The notes: generated by a model from the letters alone, not told the origin. Positions 7,322 to 15,805 are shown, counted from the first letter of the stretch. The stretch is DNA of 64,000 bases from Candidatus Defluviilinea gracilis (GCA_016716235.1 JADJWS010000002.1:310001-374000); one strand, 5' to 3'. Program-made: numbers and translations.

Positions 7322-7350
7322 TTGACAGATTATCGCCCTTATCGTACCCT
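7322..7350 (+). promoter_or_regulatory. Promoter placed for leaderless transcription of helicase 1
   Basis: TTGACA, 17-bp spacer, then TACCCT (weak -10). The ATG of the helicase begins 6 bp after the -10, so transcript and coding start would nearly coincide. No ribosome site precedes the ATG. The geometry matches the promoter at 29094-29122. Confidence 0.5.
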
Positions 7351-7356
7351 CGCTTC

Positions 7357-9432
7357 ATGCCGACCCTCAACCTGCTTCAACAGCGGATCATTGATTCGCC
7401 CCTCGACTCAAAGCTCTTCGTCAGCGGTCCCGCAGGGACGGGCAAAACCACCGCAGGCGTCGAGCGGATGCGTCACTTGCTTGCGCAGGGCGTGCCTGGC
7501 GAATCGATTCTCATGCTCACCCCGCAGAGAAGTTTGCAAGAACCATATCTCGATCTGCTCTACAGCCCCGAACGACGCGCGGGCGGCGATGTGACTCCCG
7601 CCACGATCGGCGGTTTGGCGCGACGCACGTGCGATCTGTTCTGGCCCCTCGCGGGCGAAGCGGCAGGATTTGCAAACCCGACTCAACCGCCAGTTTTCCT
7701 CACACTCGAAACTGCGCAATATTACATGGCGCATCTCGTCCGCCCGTTGTTGGATGAGGGTTATTTTGAATCGGTGACGATAGACCGCAATCGCTTGTAT
7801 TCCCAAATTATTGACAACCTCAACAAAGCCGCCGTGATCGGTTTTAGTCACACCGAGATCGGATCAAAACTCGACTTGTCGTATTTCGGCGATCCTGCTC
7901 AACGCCGCGTTTATCAAGACGCCCAAGATTGCGCGAATCGCTTCCGCCAATATTGCCTTGACCATAACTTGCTCGATTTTTCCCTCCAACTCGAAGTCTT
8001 CGCAAACACGATGTGGAAGCAAGACATTGTGAAAGATTACCTCGTCAGAAATTATCGCCACCTGATCTACGACAACGTGGAAGAGGATGGTCCTCGTGCG
8101 CATGAGATCATCGCCGAATGGAGCGCGGACTTCGAGTCCGCCTTACTGATTTACGATGAAGGCGCAGGCTTTCGCTTCTTCCTCGGCGCGGACGTGTACA
8201 CAGGCTTGCAACTGCGCGAAGTGTGCGATGAACAAATCCAATTGCAAGAAAGTTTTGTGATGTCGGAGGGCGTGGCGGAGTTGAGCGATGGGTTGGTAGA
8301 GGCGATTGTTCCGAATCTTGAGTCAAAAGTTGAAGGTCACAGGTCATCTGAATCGCTCTCTATTATTCAAGCACGTTTTTACCCTGAACTGCTCGACGCT
8401 GTCGTTAACGAAATCCAGTCTCTAGTCTCTAGTCATCTAATCTCTCCCTCTGAAATCGTAGTCCTCGCTCCCTACCTCTCCGACGCCTTGCGCTTCTCCA
8501 TCACGCACAGGCTCGAAGCGAAAAACATCCCCTGGCGTTCGCATCGTCCATCGCGCTCGTTGAATGAGGAACCCGCTTCCCACGCGTTGATCACGCTTGC
8601 CGCGCTGGCGCATCCGCATTGGAACATCCCCCCGCCAAAATTTGACGTGGCGTATGCGCTGATGCAGTCCATTGACGGACTTGACCTCGTCCGCGCGCAG
8701 TTGCTGACGGATATTGTCTATCGTCAACGCGACCTGCGGCTTTCGCCGTTTGAAGAGATCAAATCCGATGTTCAGGAGCGAATCACTTACTCAATTGGCA
8801 GTCGCTACTCGACGCTTCGAAATTGGATCGAGGAATATCGCGCGTCGAATGTGTTGCCGCTCGATCATTTCTTCCGCAAGATGTTTGGCGAGGTGCTGTC
8901 GCAAGTTGGATTCGGTTATCACCGCAACTTTGACTCGGTCCGCGTGGCGGCGAGTTTGGTTGAGTCGGTGAAGAAGTTTCGTTTGGCTTTAGACCTAACA
9001 GGTTTTGAAAACCTGTTAGGTCTCGGAAAAGAATACATCCAAATGCTTCACGATGGCGTGATCGCCGCGTCGTATCTCGAAGGCTGGCAGAATGAAGACA
9101 AGGACGCGGTTCTCGTCGCGCCCGCGCACACCTTCTTGATGATGAACCGCCCCGTCACGATTCAGTTCTGGCTCGATGCGGGTTCAAGCGGATGGTACGA
9201 GCGACTCGCCCAGCCGCTCACGCATCCGTACGTGTTGAGCCGCGAATGGGGAGAGGGTCGCCAGTGGACGGATGCGGATGATGTGCAATACAGCAAAGAG
9301 GCGATGGCGCGCTTGGTGTCGGGATTACTTCACCGTTGCCGCGAACGAGTCTATTTGGGAATCTCCGAATTGGGCGAAAGCGGATTTGAAGGACGCGGCG
9401 AATTGTTGCGCGCGTTTCAGAAAGTTTTGTGA
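7357..9432 (+). CDS. SF1 (UvrD/Rep-like) helicase-like ATPase, degenerate
   Basis: A 691-residue protein with a Q-motif-like LNLLQQRIID and Walker A GPAGTGKTT at 24-32, typical of UvrD/AddB-type SF1 proteins. The Walker B region reads LIYDNVEED, without the usual DExx, and the motif V/VI region (LVSGLLHRCRERVYLGISEL) is weak. No RecB-type nuclease box is seen. It may be the less active partner of the true SF1 helicase at 12046, in the manner of AddB to AddA. It contains in-frame repeat-derived stretches at 8417-8453 and 8990-9031. The start follows a TTGACA promoter with no leader. Confidence 0.7.
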   Translation: MPTLNLLQQRIIDSPLDSKLFVSGPAGTGKTTAGVERMRHLLAQGVPGESILMLTPQRSLQEPYLDLLYSPERRAGGDVTPATIGGLARRTCDLFWPLAGEAAGFANPTQPPVFLTLETAQYYMAHLVRPLLDEGYFESVTIDRNRLYSQIIDNLNKAAVIGFSHTEIGSKLDLSYFGDPAQRRVYQDAQDCANRFRQYCLDHNLLDFSLQLEVFANTMWKQDIVKDYLVRNYRHLIYDNVEEDGPRAHEIIAEWSADFESALLIYDEGAGFRFFLGADVYTGLQLREVCDEQIQLQESFVMSEGVAELSDGLVEAIVPNLESKVEGHRSSESLSIIQARFYPELLDAVVNEIQSLVSSHLISPSEIVVLAPYLSDALRFSITHRLEAKNIPWRSHRPSRSLNEEPASHALITLAALAHPHWNIPPPKFDVAYALMQSIDGLDLVRAQLLTDIVYRQRDLRLSPFEEIKSDVQERITYSIGSRYSTLRNWIEEYRASNVLPLDHFFRKMFGEVLSQVGFGYHRNFDSVRVAASLVESVKKFRLALDLTGFENLLGLGKEYIQMLHDGVIAASYLEGWQNEDKDAVLVAPAHTFLMMNRPVTIQFWLDAGSSGWYERLAQPLTHPYVLSREWGEGRQWTDADDVQYSKEAMARLVSGLLHRCRERVYLGISELGESGFEGRGELLRAFQKVL
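8417..8453. repeat. In-frame ccagtctctagtctc repeat inside helicase 1
   Basis: This sequence resembles the intergenic CTCTAATCTCCAGTCTC repeats at 52150-52190, 55491-55516 and 60404-60430. Here it is translated as QSLVSSHLIS at about residue 356 without breaking the frame. Confidence 0.5.
8990..9031. repeat. In-frame palindrome inside helicase 1
   Basis: AGACCTAACAGGTTTT, then GA, then AAAACCTGTTAGGTCT: a perfect inverted repeat of 16 bp per arm. It is translated as LDLTGFENLLGLG near residues 546-558. Such a perfect palindrome in coding DNA is the mark of an inserted mobile palindromic unit. Confidence 0.7.
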
Positions 9433-9437
9433 AAGGT

Positions 9438-9471
9438 AGGTGACAGTCACTTCGAAAGCGACTGTCACCTT
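9438..9471. terminator. GTGACAGTCACTT palindrome, terminator-like
   Basis: GGTGACAGTCACTT / AGCGACTGTCACC forms a strong hairpin between helicase 1 and the lipoprotein gene. A second copy of the same palindrome type is at 25081-25115, so it is both a dispersed repeat and a possible terminator. Confidence 0.55.
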
Positions 9472-9483
9472 TAGGATACCTAG

Positions 9484-10497
9484 ATGAATAAAAAATATTT
9501 GCTCATGACCATTTCGATTCTTCTGTTGGCTTGCAGTATTACTGGAACCCCGACGATTGTTTCTCCCGTTGAACCAAGCCCGACTTCGATCATCCCGCCG
9601 ATTGATTCAACTTCTACGCCGCCTCCCTCGACGGGCGGACCGACTCTCGCCAACTGTCCGATGTTCCCCGCGAACAATTACTGGAACGCGCGTGTTGACT
9701 CGCTTCCCGTCCACCCGCAATCTGATTCGTGGATCGACAGCATCGGTCGCGGCGAAGGCTTCCACATGGACTTCGGCTCGGGCGAGTGGGACGGCGGTCC
9801 GATTGGAATCCCATATAACATCGTAACAGCCTCAGCCGTCCCGAAGTTTGAACCGGAGTTTTATTATCCCAAAGAATCCGACCCGGGACCGTATCCGATC
9901 CCGGAGAATCCAAATACCGAATGGGGGAGCGATCATCACATTTTGGTTGTGGATACTGAGACGTGCAGGTTATATGAAACATACGACATGAGTTTCGACG
10001 GCGGCTTGTGGAGCGGCGGCTCGGGTGCGATCTGGGATCTGAACTCTAACGCCCTGCGCCCCGACACGTGGACTTCTGCCGACGCGGCAGGCTTGCCGAT
10101 CTTGCCTGGCTTGGTTCGATATGATGAAATTGTCGCGGGAGAAATTAAGCACGCGTTGCGTTTTACAGTTGAAGATACGGCAGGATACATCTGGCCCGCG
10201 CGGCATCAGACATCCGATCCGCAAAACGGAATCCCGCCGATGGGCGCGCGTTTCCGCTTGAAAGCGGATTATGACATTTCAGGTTTCCCGCCTGAGATGC
10301 AAATCTTGTTGCAGGCGATGAAAACTTATGGCATTGTATTGGCAGATAACGGCTCGAACTGGTACGTCAGCGGCGCGCCCGATGAACGCTGGGACAATGA
10401 CATGCTCCATTTGTTAGATGTGTTGACGGGCGATGATTTCGAGGTGGTGGATACGTCTGTGTTGATGGTGGATGAGGATTCAGGAGAAGCGAAATGA
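9484..10497 (+). CDS. Secreted lipoprotein of unknown function
   Basis: 337 residues. Residues 1-17 form a lipoprotein signal peptide with lipobox LLAC (C17). A Pro/Thr/Ser-rich linker (about 20-50) then leads to a globular domain starting with a CPMFPANNYWNARVDSLPVH segment. Conserved-looking stretches include HHILVVDTETC, FDGGLWSGGSGAIWDLNS and PPMGARFRLKADYDI, the last resembling a substrate-binding or esterase-like surface fold. I do not recognise a catalytic motif. It lies between two helicase genes, on the same strand but separated by a hairpin, so it is probably not functionally linked to them. Confidence 0.75.
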   Translation: MNKKYLLMTISILLLACSITGTPTIVSPVEPSPTSIIPPIDSTSTPPPSTGGPTLANCPMFPANNYWNARVDSLPVHPQSDSWIDSIGRGEGFHMDFGSGEWDGGPIGIPYNIVTASAVPKFEPEFYYPKESDPGPYPIPENPNTEWGSDHHILVVDTETCRLYETYDMSFDGGLWSGGSGAIWDLNSNALRPDTWTSADAAGLPILPGLVRYDEIVAGEIKHALRFTVEDTAGYIWPARHQTSDPQNGIPPMGARFRLKADYDISGFPPEMQILLQAMKTYGIVLADNGSNWYVSGAPDERWDNDMLHLLDVLTGDDFEVVDTSVLMVDEDSGEAK

Positions 10498-10532
10498 GTT
10501 CCAAGTTTCAGGTTTCAAGTGTCACGTACCCC

Positions 10533-10566
10533 CTCTCCCTGTGGGAGAGGGTTGGGGTGAGGGAGA
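10533..10566. repeat. Dispersed ccctctccc/gggagaggg repeat
   Basis: CCCCTCTCCCTGTGGGAGAGGG followed by TTGGGGTGAGGGA. It forms a hairpin, and a relative is at 15650-15672. It fills part of the gap between the lipoprotein and SecY genes. Confidence 0.5.
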
Positions 10567-10663
10567 AATCCCACCGTGCGGGCAACGGGATGTGCGCCAT
10601 CATGCCCTGAATGAGTATAAAGTGCTATAAATGACGGTTCAGAGAAAAATCGAGGAGAATGAT

Positions 10664-12044
10664 ATGGGTAGTAGATTTCCACCAAGTACGAATCAAAAAA
10701 GGTCGCAAAGAAACCTACTCAGGGCATTGTTTACCCATGCTGATTTAAGAAAACGACTTTTTGCAACATTAGCACTTGTAATATTATTTAGATTTTTACT
10801 AAACGTTCCTTTACCCGGAATAACGATTACCTCCAATGAGGCGTACGAGAATCTTGGTTCTGGAAATAACCTATATTTATTAGTAGAGTTTATTGGTATG
10901 TTATCTGGCGGGTCATTACTTACGCTTTCTGTCCTAGCATTGGGTTTATTTCCTTACAATGCATCCAGTGCTTTGTTGACATTATTAATGCCGCTTCTTC
11001 CGTCTTTTCAACGAGAGGTTAAAGAAAATCCTTGGACAGCAAGCCGTATATTTACTCGCTGGAATCTATTTTTAGCCATTCCAATTGCAATTTTAGAATC
11101 TTTCTTTTTGTTCTTCCTTATTTCTCCTAATTGCCAAGGAAAGTTTTTCATACTTGAAAACTCAGGAACACAGTCTAGTATCATACTAACTGTGACAACC
11201 ATATCAATACTTGTAGCGGGTTCATTCTTCGCGGTGTGGATTTCGGAATTAATTAGCCATTACGGTATCAAAGGGCAGGGAAATGCTATTCTGGTAACCA
11301 GTAACATTATTGCTGGATTTTCTAGTGAGATCATCAAGCTGGTGAATTCGCAACTCCATGTGGGACCCATTAGTTTTTACTTTGTTCTACTTCTCGGAAG
11401 TATATTAATAGTTATTTATCTGTTGTTAGGTCGCCGTAATATACCTGTAGTGTATTTTGAAAAAAAAACAAGAGTTTGTTGGGCTAAGAAGAGGAGTGAA
11501 ATTTCCGACACCATCTCTACCTCTTAGGTTGACACTAGGACAAGATGGGCTTGTTGGTGGTCATTTGCTTATTGCACTTACTGTATTCTATATGCCTTTG
11601 CTTACATGCTCACGCATAAGTTGGTTGAACAATATTGCTTATAAGGCAATCTCGTTTTTCCATGAAAACAATTTGCTATTGGGATTAATTACTTTCTTGG
11701 TTGTTGCAATGTTTACTTACTACTATGCCGATGTAGCCTTTAAAAATCAAAATTATGGAGAAGGCCTACGAAAGATGAGAGGCCAAATACCAACGATTAG
11801 TTCAAATGCCGTCGCGGGGCGTTATCTTCATGCTGTTAATAAGCGTATCACTTTTGCTCCAGCGGTTTTGTTAGCAACATTGGCAATTGCTCCCTGGCTT
11901 TTTGGGATTATAACAAGTGTTTCCATATCTTTCCTAGATGGAGAGAAGCTGATCATAATTGTTTCTACAATAGTGGCATCTTATTCTTTTATTGAGGCAG
12001 ACTTACAGTTACATAGTTATCAAGAAAGTTTAATTGTAGGCTAA
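10664..12044 (+). pseudogene. Divergent SecY paralogue, frameshifted in an A-run
   Basis: Two overlapping frames together read as a SecY-like translocon protein with about ten membrane segments. LGLFPYNASSALLTLLMPLLPSFQREV matches the 'PYI.ASIIMQLL..P' region, GIKGQGNAILV matches GIGNGISL, and RRNIPVVYFEKK leads into LPLRLTLGQDG. The frame changes at 11459-11468, a run of nine A's, so this is either a sequencing slip or an inactivating change. The sequence is strongly AT-rich and diverges from normal SecY, so it is not the housekeeping copy. It ends 1 nt before helicase 2. The start at 10664 follows GAGGAG. Confidence 0.75.
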
Positions 12045-12045
12045 T

Positions 12046-14523
12046 ATGCTCTTTACCCCTCGTCCCTCCCAACAACAAATCCTCCTCTACGATGGCGGAA
12101 GGCTTGGCATTGCCGCTGTCCCTGGCGCGGGGAAGACGCACATTCTCTCGGCGTTGGCGGCGAAGATTATTCAAAGCGGCACGCTTCAAGATGAACAAGA
12201 AGTGCTGATTGTTACACTGGTAAATTCAGCGGTGGACAATTTCAAGAATCGTCTCGAAAGTTTTTTTGATAACAAACTTGCATCATTATACAAATATCGC
12301 GTGCGCACATTGCATGGGCTGGCGCATGACATTGTCCGCGAGAAGCCTGCGAGCGTGGGGCTCGAAAATCGTTTCAGCATCATTGACGAGCGTGAGGCGG
12401 GTTTCATCCGCCGCGAGTCGGTCAATGCGTGGCTGGCGAATCACTCACTGGATGAATACCTCGACCCCGCGCTTGATCAATCGAAAACGGATTGGGTCAA
12501 ACGTCAGCAACTACCTGATCTTTTGGATTCCCTCGCCTTAGCATTTATCCGCTCCTCGAAAGATCGCCTCATCACTCCCGAAAGCCTGCGTACCAAACTC
12601 GACTCTTCTCCCACGCCTCTGCCTCTCGCCGAACTCGGCTGGAGCATCTACGCGGACTACCAACGCGCCCTCGTCTATCGCGGCGCAGTGGATTTCGACG
12701 ATTTAATTCGTCTCGCGTTGACCTTGCTCGAAAACGACGAAGAGTATCTCGCGCGTCTTCAATATCGCTATCCGTTTATTTTGGAGGATGAAGCGCAGGA
12801 TTCGAGTCGGACGCAGGAGAGGATACTTTCACTATTAAGTGGCGGCTTCCTCCCTGAGCGGAGCCGTAGCGATAGCGGAGGCGCAGACGAAGGGCATATT
12901 GTTGGCGACCTCGCGCTTCGACTGCGCTCCTCGGAGAACACTCGTCGCTCCGCTCAGCGCGGAGAGTTGGAAGGGAATTGGGTCCGCGTCGGCGACCCGA
13001 ACCAAGCCATCTTTGAGACGTTTACAACTGCCTCGCCTGAACTTTTGCGCGCGTTCATTCAGAACAACCCAAGTGTAGACATGCCCGAGTCGGGACGGTC
13101 ACAGCCGTCTATTTTGGCGTTGGCGAATCATCTCATTGACTGGGTGATGGAGTCGCATCCCATCCCTGAAGCGCGGACGGCGTTGTCGGTGCCGCATATT
13201 GTCCCTGTGCCTGAGGATGACCCGCAACAGAATCCGCCCGACGACCCTGAGGCGATCAAGTTCATCAGCAAGAAATACACGCCCGACGAAGAGCTCGAAG
13301 CGGTGGTCAAATCGGTGAAGGGATATGTTGACTCGATCTGGGATTTCCCCGATGACGATAAGCCGACGATTGCGATCCTTGTCCCGCGCAACCAACGCGG
13401 CGTGGATGTGGTCAATGCGTTGCGGCAAAAGGGAATCGAGCCGATAGAGTTAATTTCAAGCACATCCGAAACACGCGCGGCGGCGGGGTCGTTGAGTTAT
13501 TTGTTGGCGTATTTGGCTGATCCGAGTTCTGCGAAGAAGTTGTCGAAGGCGTATGAGGTGTGGAGGAGAGACTGGCGTGAAGGCATGTCGTTGCGAGCGC
13601 AAGTTGCGAAGCAATCTCCTGAAGATGAGGAGAATGCTGAAAACGAGGGGGTTGCTTCGACGGAAGAGCATCGTCTCGCAACGACATCTGGTGGCGAGGA
13701 GATTGCTTCGTCGCAACAAACACTCCTCGCAATGACATCGACTCTTCTGCGCAAGATGGTTGATGTGGAAAACTTCGTCGCGCCGCAAAATGCCGACGAC
13801 TGGCTGTCAGCCGTAAGGGCGAATGAAGCGGAGCAAGTCATCCAAGAGTTAAACGCGTTCCGAGTCGTCATCCAGAGATGGTTGAGCGCGGTGACGCTTC
13901 CGATCGATCAGTTGGTGTTGACGCTGGCGCAGGATGTGTTCAGCGAGGCGTCGGATCTGGCGCTGGCGCATAAACTCGCGCTGGTGTTGCGGAGCGCGGC
14001 GGACGATCACGCGGATTGGCGACTGCCTGAGTTGACGGCGGAACTGGCGGTGATCGCGAAGAATGAACGGCGCTTCATCGGGTTCTCGTCGGACGATTCG
14101 GGCTTTGACCCCGAACGCCATCGCGGACGGGTGGTGGTGACGACGATGCACAAGGCGAAGGGACTGGAGTGGGACCGCGTCTATTTGATGTCGGTCAATA
14201 ATTATGACTTCCCATCGGCGATGCCAAATGACCGTTTTATTTCAGAGCGTTGGTTCGTGCGGAGCGGGTTGGACTTGACGGCGGAGGCGTTGGCGCAGTT
14301 GAGCGCGTTAGAGTCGCGGGGCGAATACGACTGGTACGAAGAAGGCGCGGCGACGATGCGCTCGCGGCTGGATTACGTGAAGGAACGCCTGCGCCTGTTG
14401 TATGTGGGCATCACGCGCGCGAAGCGGGAGTTGATCGTCACGTGGAATTCAGGTCGGCAGGGGGATGCGACGCCGTCCCTGGGGTTGAGTGAGTTGATGG
14501 GGTGGCGGGAGGGGAAAGGATGA
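12046..14523 (+). CDS. UvrD/Rep-family SF1 DNA helicase with two repeat-derived insertions
   Basis: 825 residues with the full set of SF1A motifs: Walker A VPGAGKTH (25-32), DEAQD (motif II, about 248-252), VGDPNQAIF (motif III, about 317), TTMHKAKGLEWD (motif V) and YVGITRAKREL (motif VI). It unwinds DNA 3' to 5' in repair or recombination; no nuclease domain is seen. Two segments are translated genomic repeats: residues about 265-308, inserted between motif II and motif III, and about 514-565. Without them the protein reads as a continuous UvrD. It begins 1 nt after the SecY fragment with no clear ribosome site. Confidence 0.88.
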   Translation: MLFTPRPSQQQILLYDGGRLGIAAVPGAGKTHILSALAAKIIQSGTLQDEQEVLIVTLVNSAVDNFKNRLESFFDNKLASLYKYRVRTLHGLAHDIVREKPASVGLENRFSIIDEREAGFIRRESVNAWLANHSLDEYLDPALDQSKTDWVKRQQLPDLLDSLALAFIRSSKDRLITPESLRTKLDSSPTPLPLAELGWSIYADYQRALVYRGAVDFDDLIRLALTLLENDEEYLARLQYRYPFILEDEAQDSSRTQERILSLLSGGFLPERSRSDSGGADEGHIVGDLALRLRSSENTRRSAQRGELEGNWVRVGDPNQAIFETFTTASPELLRAFIQNNPSVDMPESGRSQPSILALANHLIDWVMESHPIPEARTALSVPHIVPVPEDDPQQNPPDDPEAIKFISKKYTPDEELEAVVKSVKGYVDSIWDFPDDDKPTIAILVPRNQRGVDVVNALRQKGIEPIELISSTSETRAAAGSLSYLLAYLADPSSAKKLSKAYEVWRRDWREGMSLRAQVAKQSPEDEENAENEGVASTEEHRLATTSGGEEIASSQQTLLAMTSTLLRKMVDVENFVAPQNADDWLSAVRANEAEQVIQELNAFRVVIQRWLSAVTLPIDQLVLTLAQDVFSEASDLALAHKLALVLRSAADDHADWRLPELTAELAVIAKNERRFIGFSSDDSGFDPERHRGRVVVTTMHKAKGLEWDRVYLMSVNNYDFPSAMPNDRFISERWFVRSGLDLTAEALAQLSALESRGEYDWYEEGAATMRSRLDYVKERLRLLYVGITRAKRELIVTWNSGRQGDATPSLGLSELMGWREGKG
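12837..12963. repeat. Repeat inserted in frame between helicase motifs II and III
   Basis: The stretch CCTCCCTGAGCGGAGCCGTA, CGATAGCGGAGGCGCAGACG, then CTTCGACTGCGCTCC and CTCCGCTCAGCG is the kind of sequence found between genes (compare 33395-33525). In the protein it separates LLSGG from NWVRVGDPNQAIF, which are contiguous in relatives of this fold. Confidence 0.75.
13585..13738. repeat. Double palindrome inserted in frame in helicase 2
   Basis: It begins ATGTCGTTGCGAG (13585-13597), whose exact inverse CTCGCAACGACAT is at 13675-13687. GCGAAGCAATCTCC is mirrored by GGAGATTGCTTCG, and the block ends CTCGCAATGACAT. It encodes about 52 low-complexity residues (from MSLRAQVAKQS to LLAMTS). The ends resemble those of the IS110 target repeat. 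Confidence 0.8.
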
Positions 14524-14620
14524 AGTCGGAAGGATGAAGGATGAATTGGCACCCCGAGTCGAATTCATTCGACTTTTATGAACTGAGGAAGGACTTCAGT
14601 CCGCCGATTCGGAAGAAACC

Positions 14621-14947
14621 ATGAAAAAATTTTTAGGCACGTGGAATATCATCGAAATGGACGAGTGGGATGCAATGTACCTGCACATGGAAACGCAAGC
14701 CTATATCAGGGTGGATCGAAAAGGCTATGGCGAATTTCATTTTGGGCTTGTCCAAGCGAGCATTCACGGAGAAATGGAAGAGTTCGGCGGCGAAAAACGG
14801 TTCTCTTTCACATTTGAGGGAAACGATGAGGGTGAATTATTGTCTGGTGACGGCTGGCTTAAAGTGATTGACGAAAATTTGTTACAAGGGTTTATCCGAT
14901 TCCATTCTGGAGATAGTTCGTTGCTCAAAGCAGAGCGAAGGAAATGA
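14621..14947 (+). CDS. Small conserved-looking hypothetical protein
   Basis: A 108-residue cytoplasmic protein beginning MKKFLGTWNIIEMDEWDAMY. Alternating hydrophobic/charged strands with Gly turns (GYGEFHFGLVQASIHG, GEKRFSFTFEGNDEGELLSG) suggest a small beta-barrel or lipocalin-like fold. No catalytic residues are recognised. It is single, followed by a bidirectional terminator shared with the convergent toxin-antitoxin pair. Confidence 0.6.
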   Translation: MKKFLGTWNIIEMDEWDAMYLHMETQAYIRVDRKGYGEFHFGLVQASIHGEMEEFGGEKRFSFTFEGNDEGELLSGDGWLKVIDENLLQGFIRFHSGDSSLLKAERRK

Positions 14948-14969
14948 AAAATGGATTCGAAGAACAAAA

Positions 14970-14999
14970 AAACTCGGAGAATTCGTCTCCGAGTTTTGG
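14970..14999. terminator. Bidirectional terminator
   Basis: AAAACTCGGAGA / TCTCCGAGTTTT around a short loop. A/T runs on both sides allow termination of the gene at 14621 and of the convergent YgiT/DUF4258 operon. Confidence 0.85.
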
Positions 15000-15003
15000 T
15001 TTC

Positions 15004-15240
15004 TTACGCGGGCATATAGGCGGTCACTTCCACTTGTCTGTGACGTTTGCGCGCGTCATTGACGGTTATTTCAAGGCGCTCGGCGGTTTCGTCGGCGATC
15101 CAGTCTGTGCCGCATTGTTCACAAACGAGGGCTGGCACATTGCGGACAACAACCACCCCGAAGCCGAGATCAACAGTGAACGTGGTTGTGCCTTTTACTT
15201 TTGACCCACCACAAATGGGACAGGTATTTTTGGCGCTCAT
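15004..15240 (-). CDS. YgiT-type zinc-finger antitoxin-like protein
   Basis: 78 residues with two CxxC knuckles (CPICGG at 7-12 and CEQCGTDW at about 41-48), as in the MqsA/YgiT N-terminal domain, then a helix DETAERLEITVNDARKRHRQ. It lacks the MqsA DNA-binding helix-turn-helix. Its start overlaps the upstream DUF4258 gene by 4 bp, the standard arrangement of DUF4258/YgiT toxin-antitoxin modules. It probably neutralises that toxin. Confidence 0.8.
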   Translation of the reverse strand: MSAKNTCPICGGSKVKGTTTFTVDLGFGVVVVRNVPALVCEQCGTDWIADETAERLEITVNDARKRHRQVEVTAYMPA

Positions 15241-15560
15241 GGTTTCCTCCGAGTTCGATAGTCCGATTCAAATATATCCAGACTGGGTTCGTAGGCGGTG
15301 ATGACGGCAACTTCTCCGTCAGGTTCGAGGGACAAGACAACATGAATGGGGCGTTTCTTATCCCAGCCAAACATCAACACGGTCGGCTTTGGGCGGTCGG
15401 CAGAATAATCCTCGATGACTTCGCCGTTCGATGCGATGTCCAAAACGATAGCGCGACTCAAATCGCGTTCCAGCATCCGCTCGAGGGCGTGTCTGCGCCA
15501 GATAATCTTTCGCTGGAGAATTGATTTACGAAGTTGGGCAATATCGAATATCTCAGACAC
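15237..15560 (-). CDS. DUF4258-family putative toxin
   Basis: 107 residues. The core RRHALERMLERDLSRAIVLD, followed by GEVIEDYSADRPKPTVLMFG and PIHVVLSLEPDGEVAVITAYEP, is the DUF4258 pattern, an MqsR/RelE-like fold in which the first His and nearby Arg residues are candidate RNase residues. It is the first gene of the pair with the YgiT-type antitoxin. RNA cleavage is inferred from the family only. Confidence 0.8.
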   Translation of the reverse strand: MSEIFDIAQLRKSILQRKIIWRRHALERMLERDLSRAIVLDIASNGEVIEDYSADRPKPTVLMFGWDKKRPIHVVLSLEPDGEVAVITAYEPSLDIFESDYRTRRKP

Positions 15561-15649
15561 AATTTGATTTTACCAGATGGTGGTGATTGAATCAGTGTGT
15601 TGGTTTGACCTCACCCAGATAAACACGATTTTTGCCATGTCAGCTTGCC

Positions 15650-15672
15650 TCTCTCCCTTGGGAGAGGGCGTT
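15650..15672. repeat. ctctctccc/gggagaggg repeat
   Basis: CCTCTCTCCCTTGGGAGAGG is a hairpin related to 10533-10566. The rest of the 15561-15800 gap shows no gene. Confidence 0.45.
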
Positions 15673-15805
15673 GAGTTGACTTCTTTTCTGGCTGATGATG
15701 TTGTTGAGTTTCCAAGGAAAAGTTTTGTTTGAGGATGTCTGGGCTTCTCTCTTGGGGAGACTCCGCGATGGGCGTTTTCAATTCTGCAATTCACCCCCGA
15801 AATTA

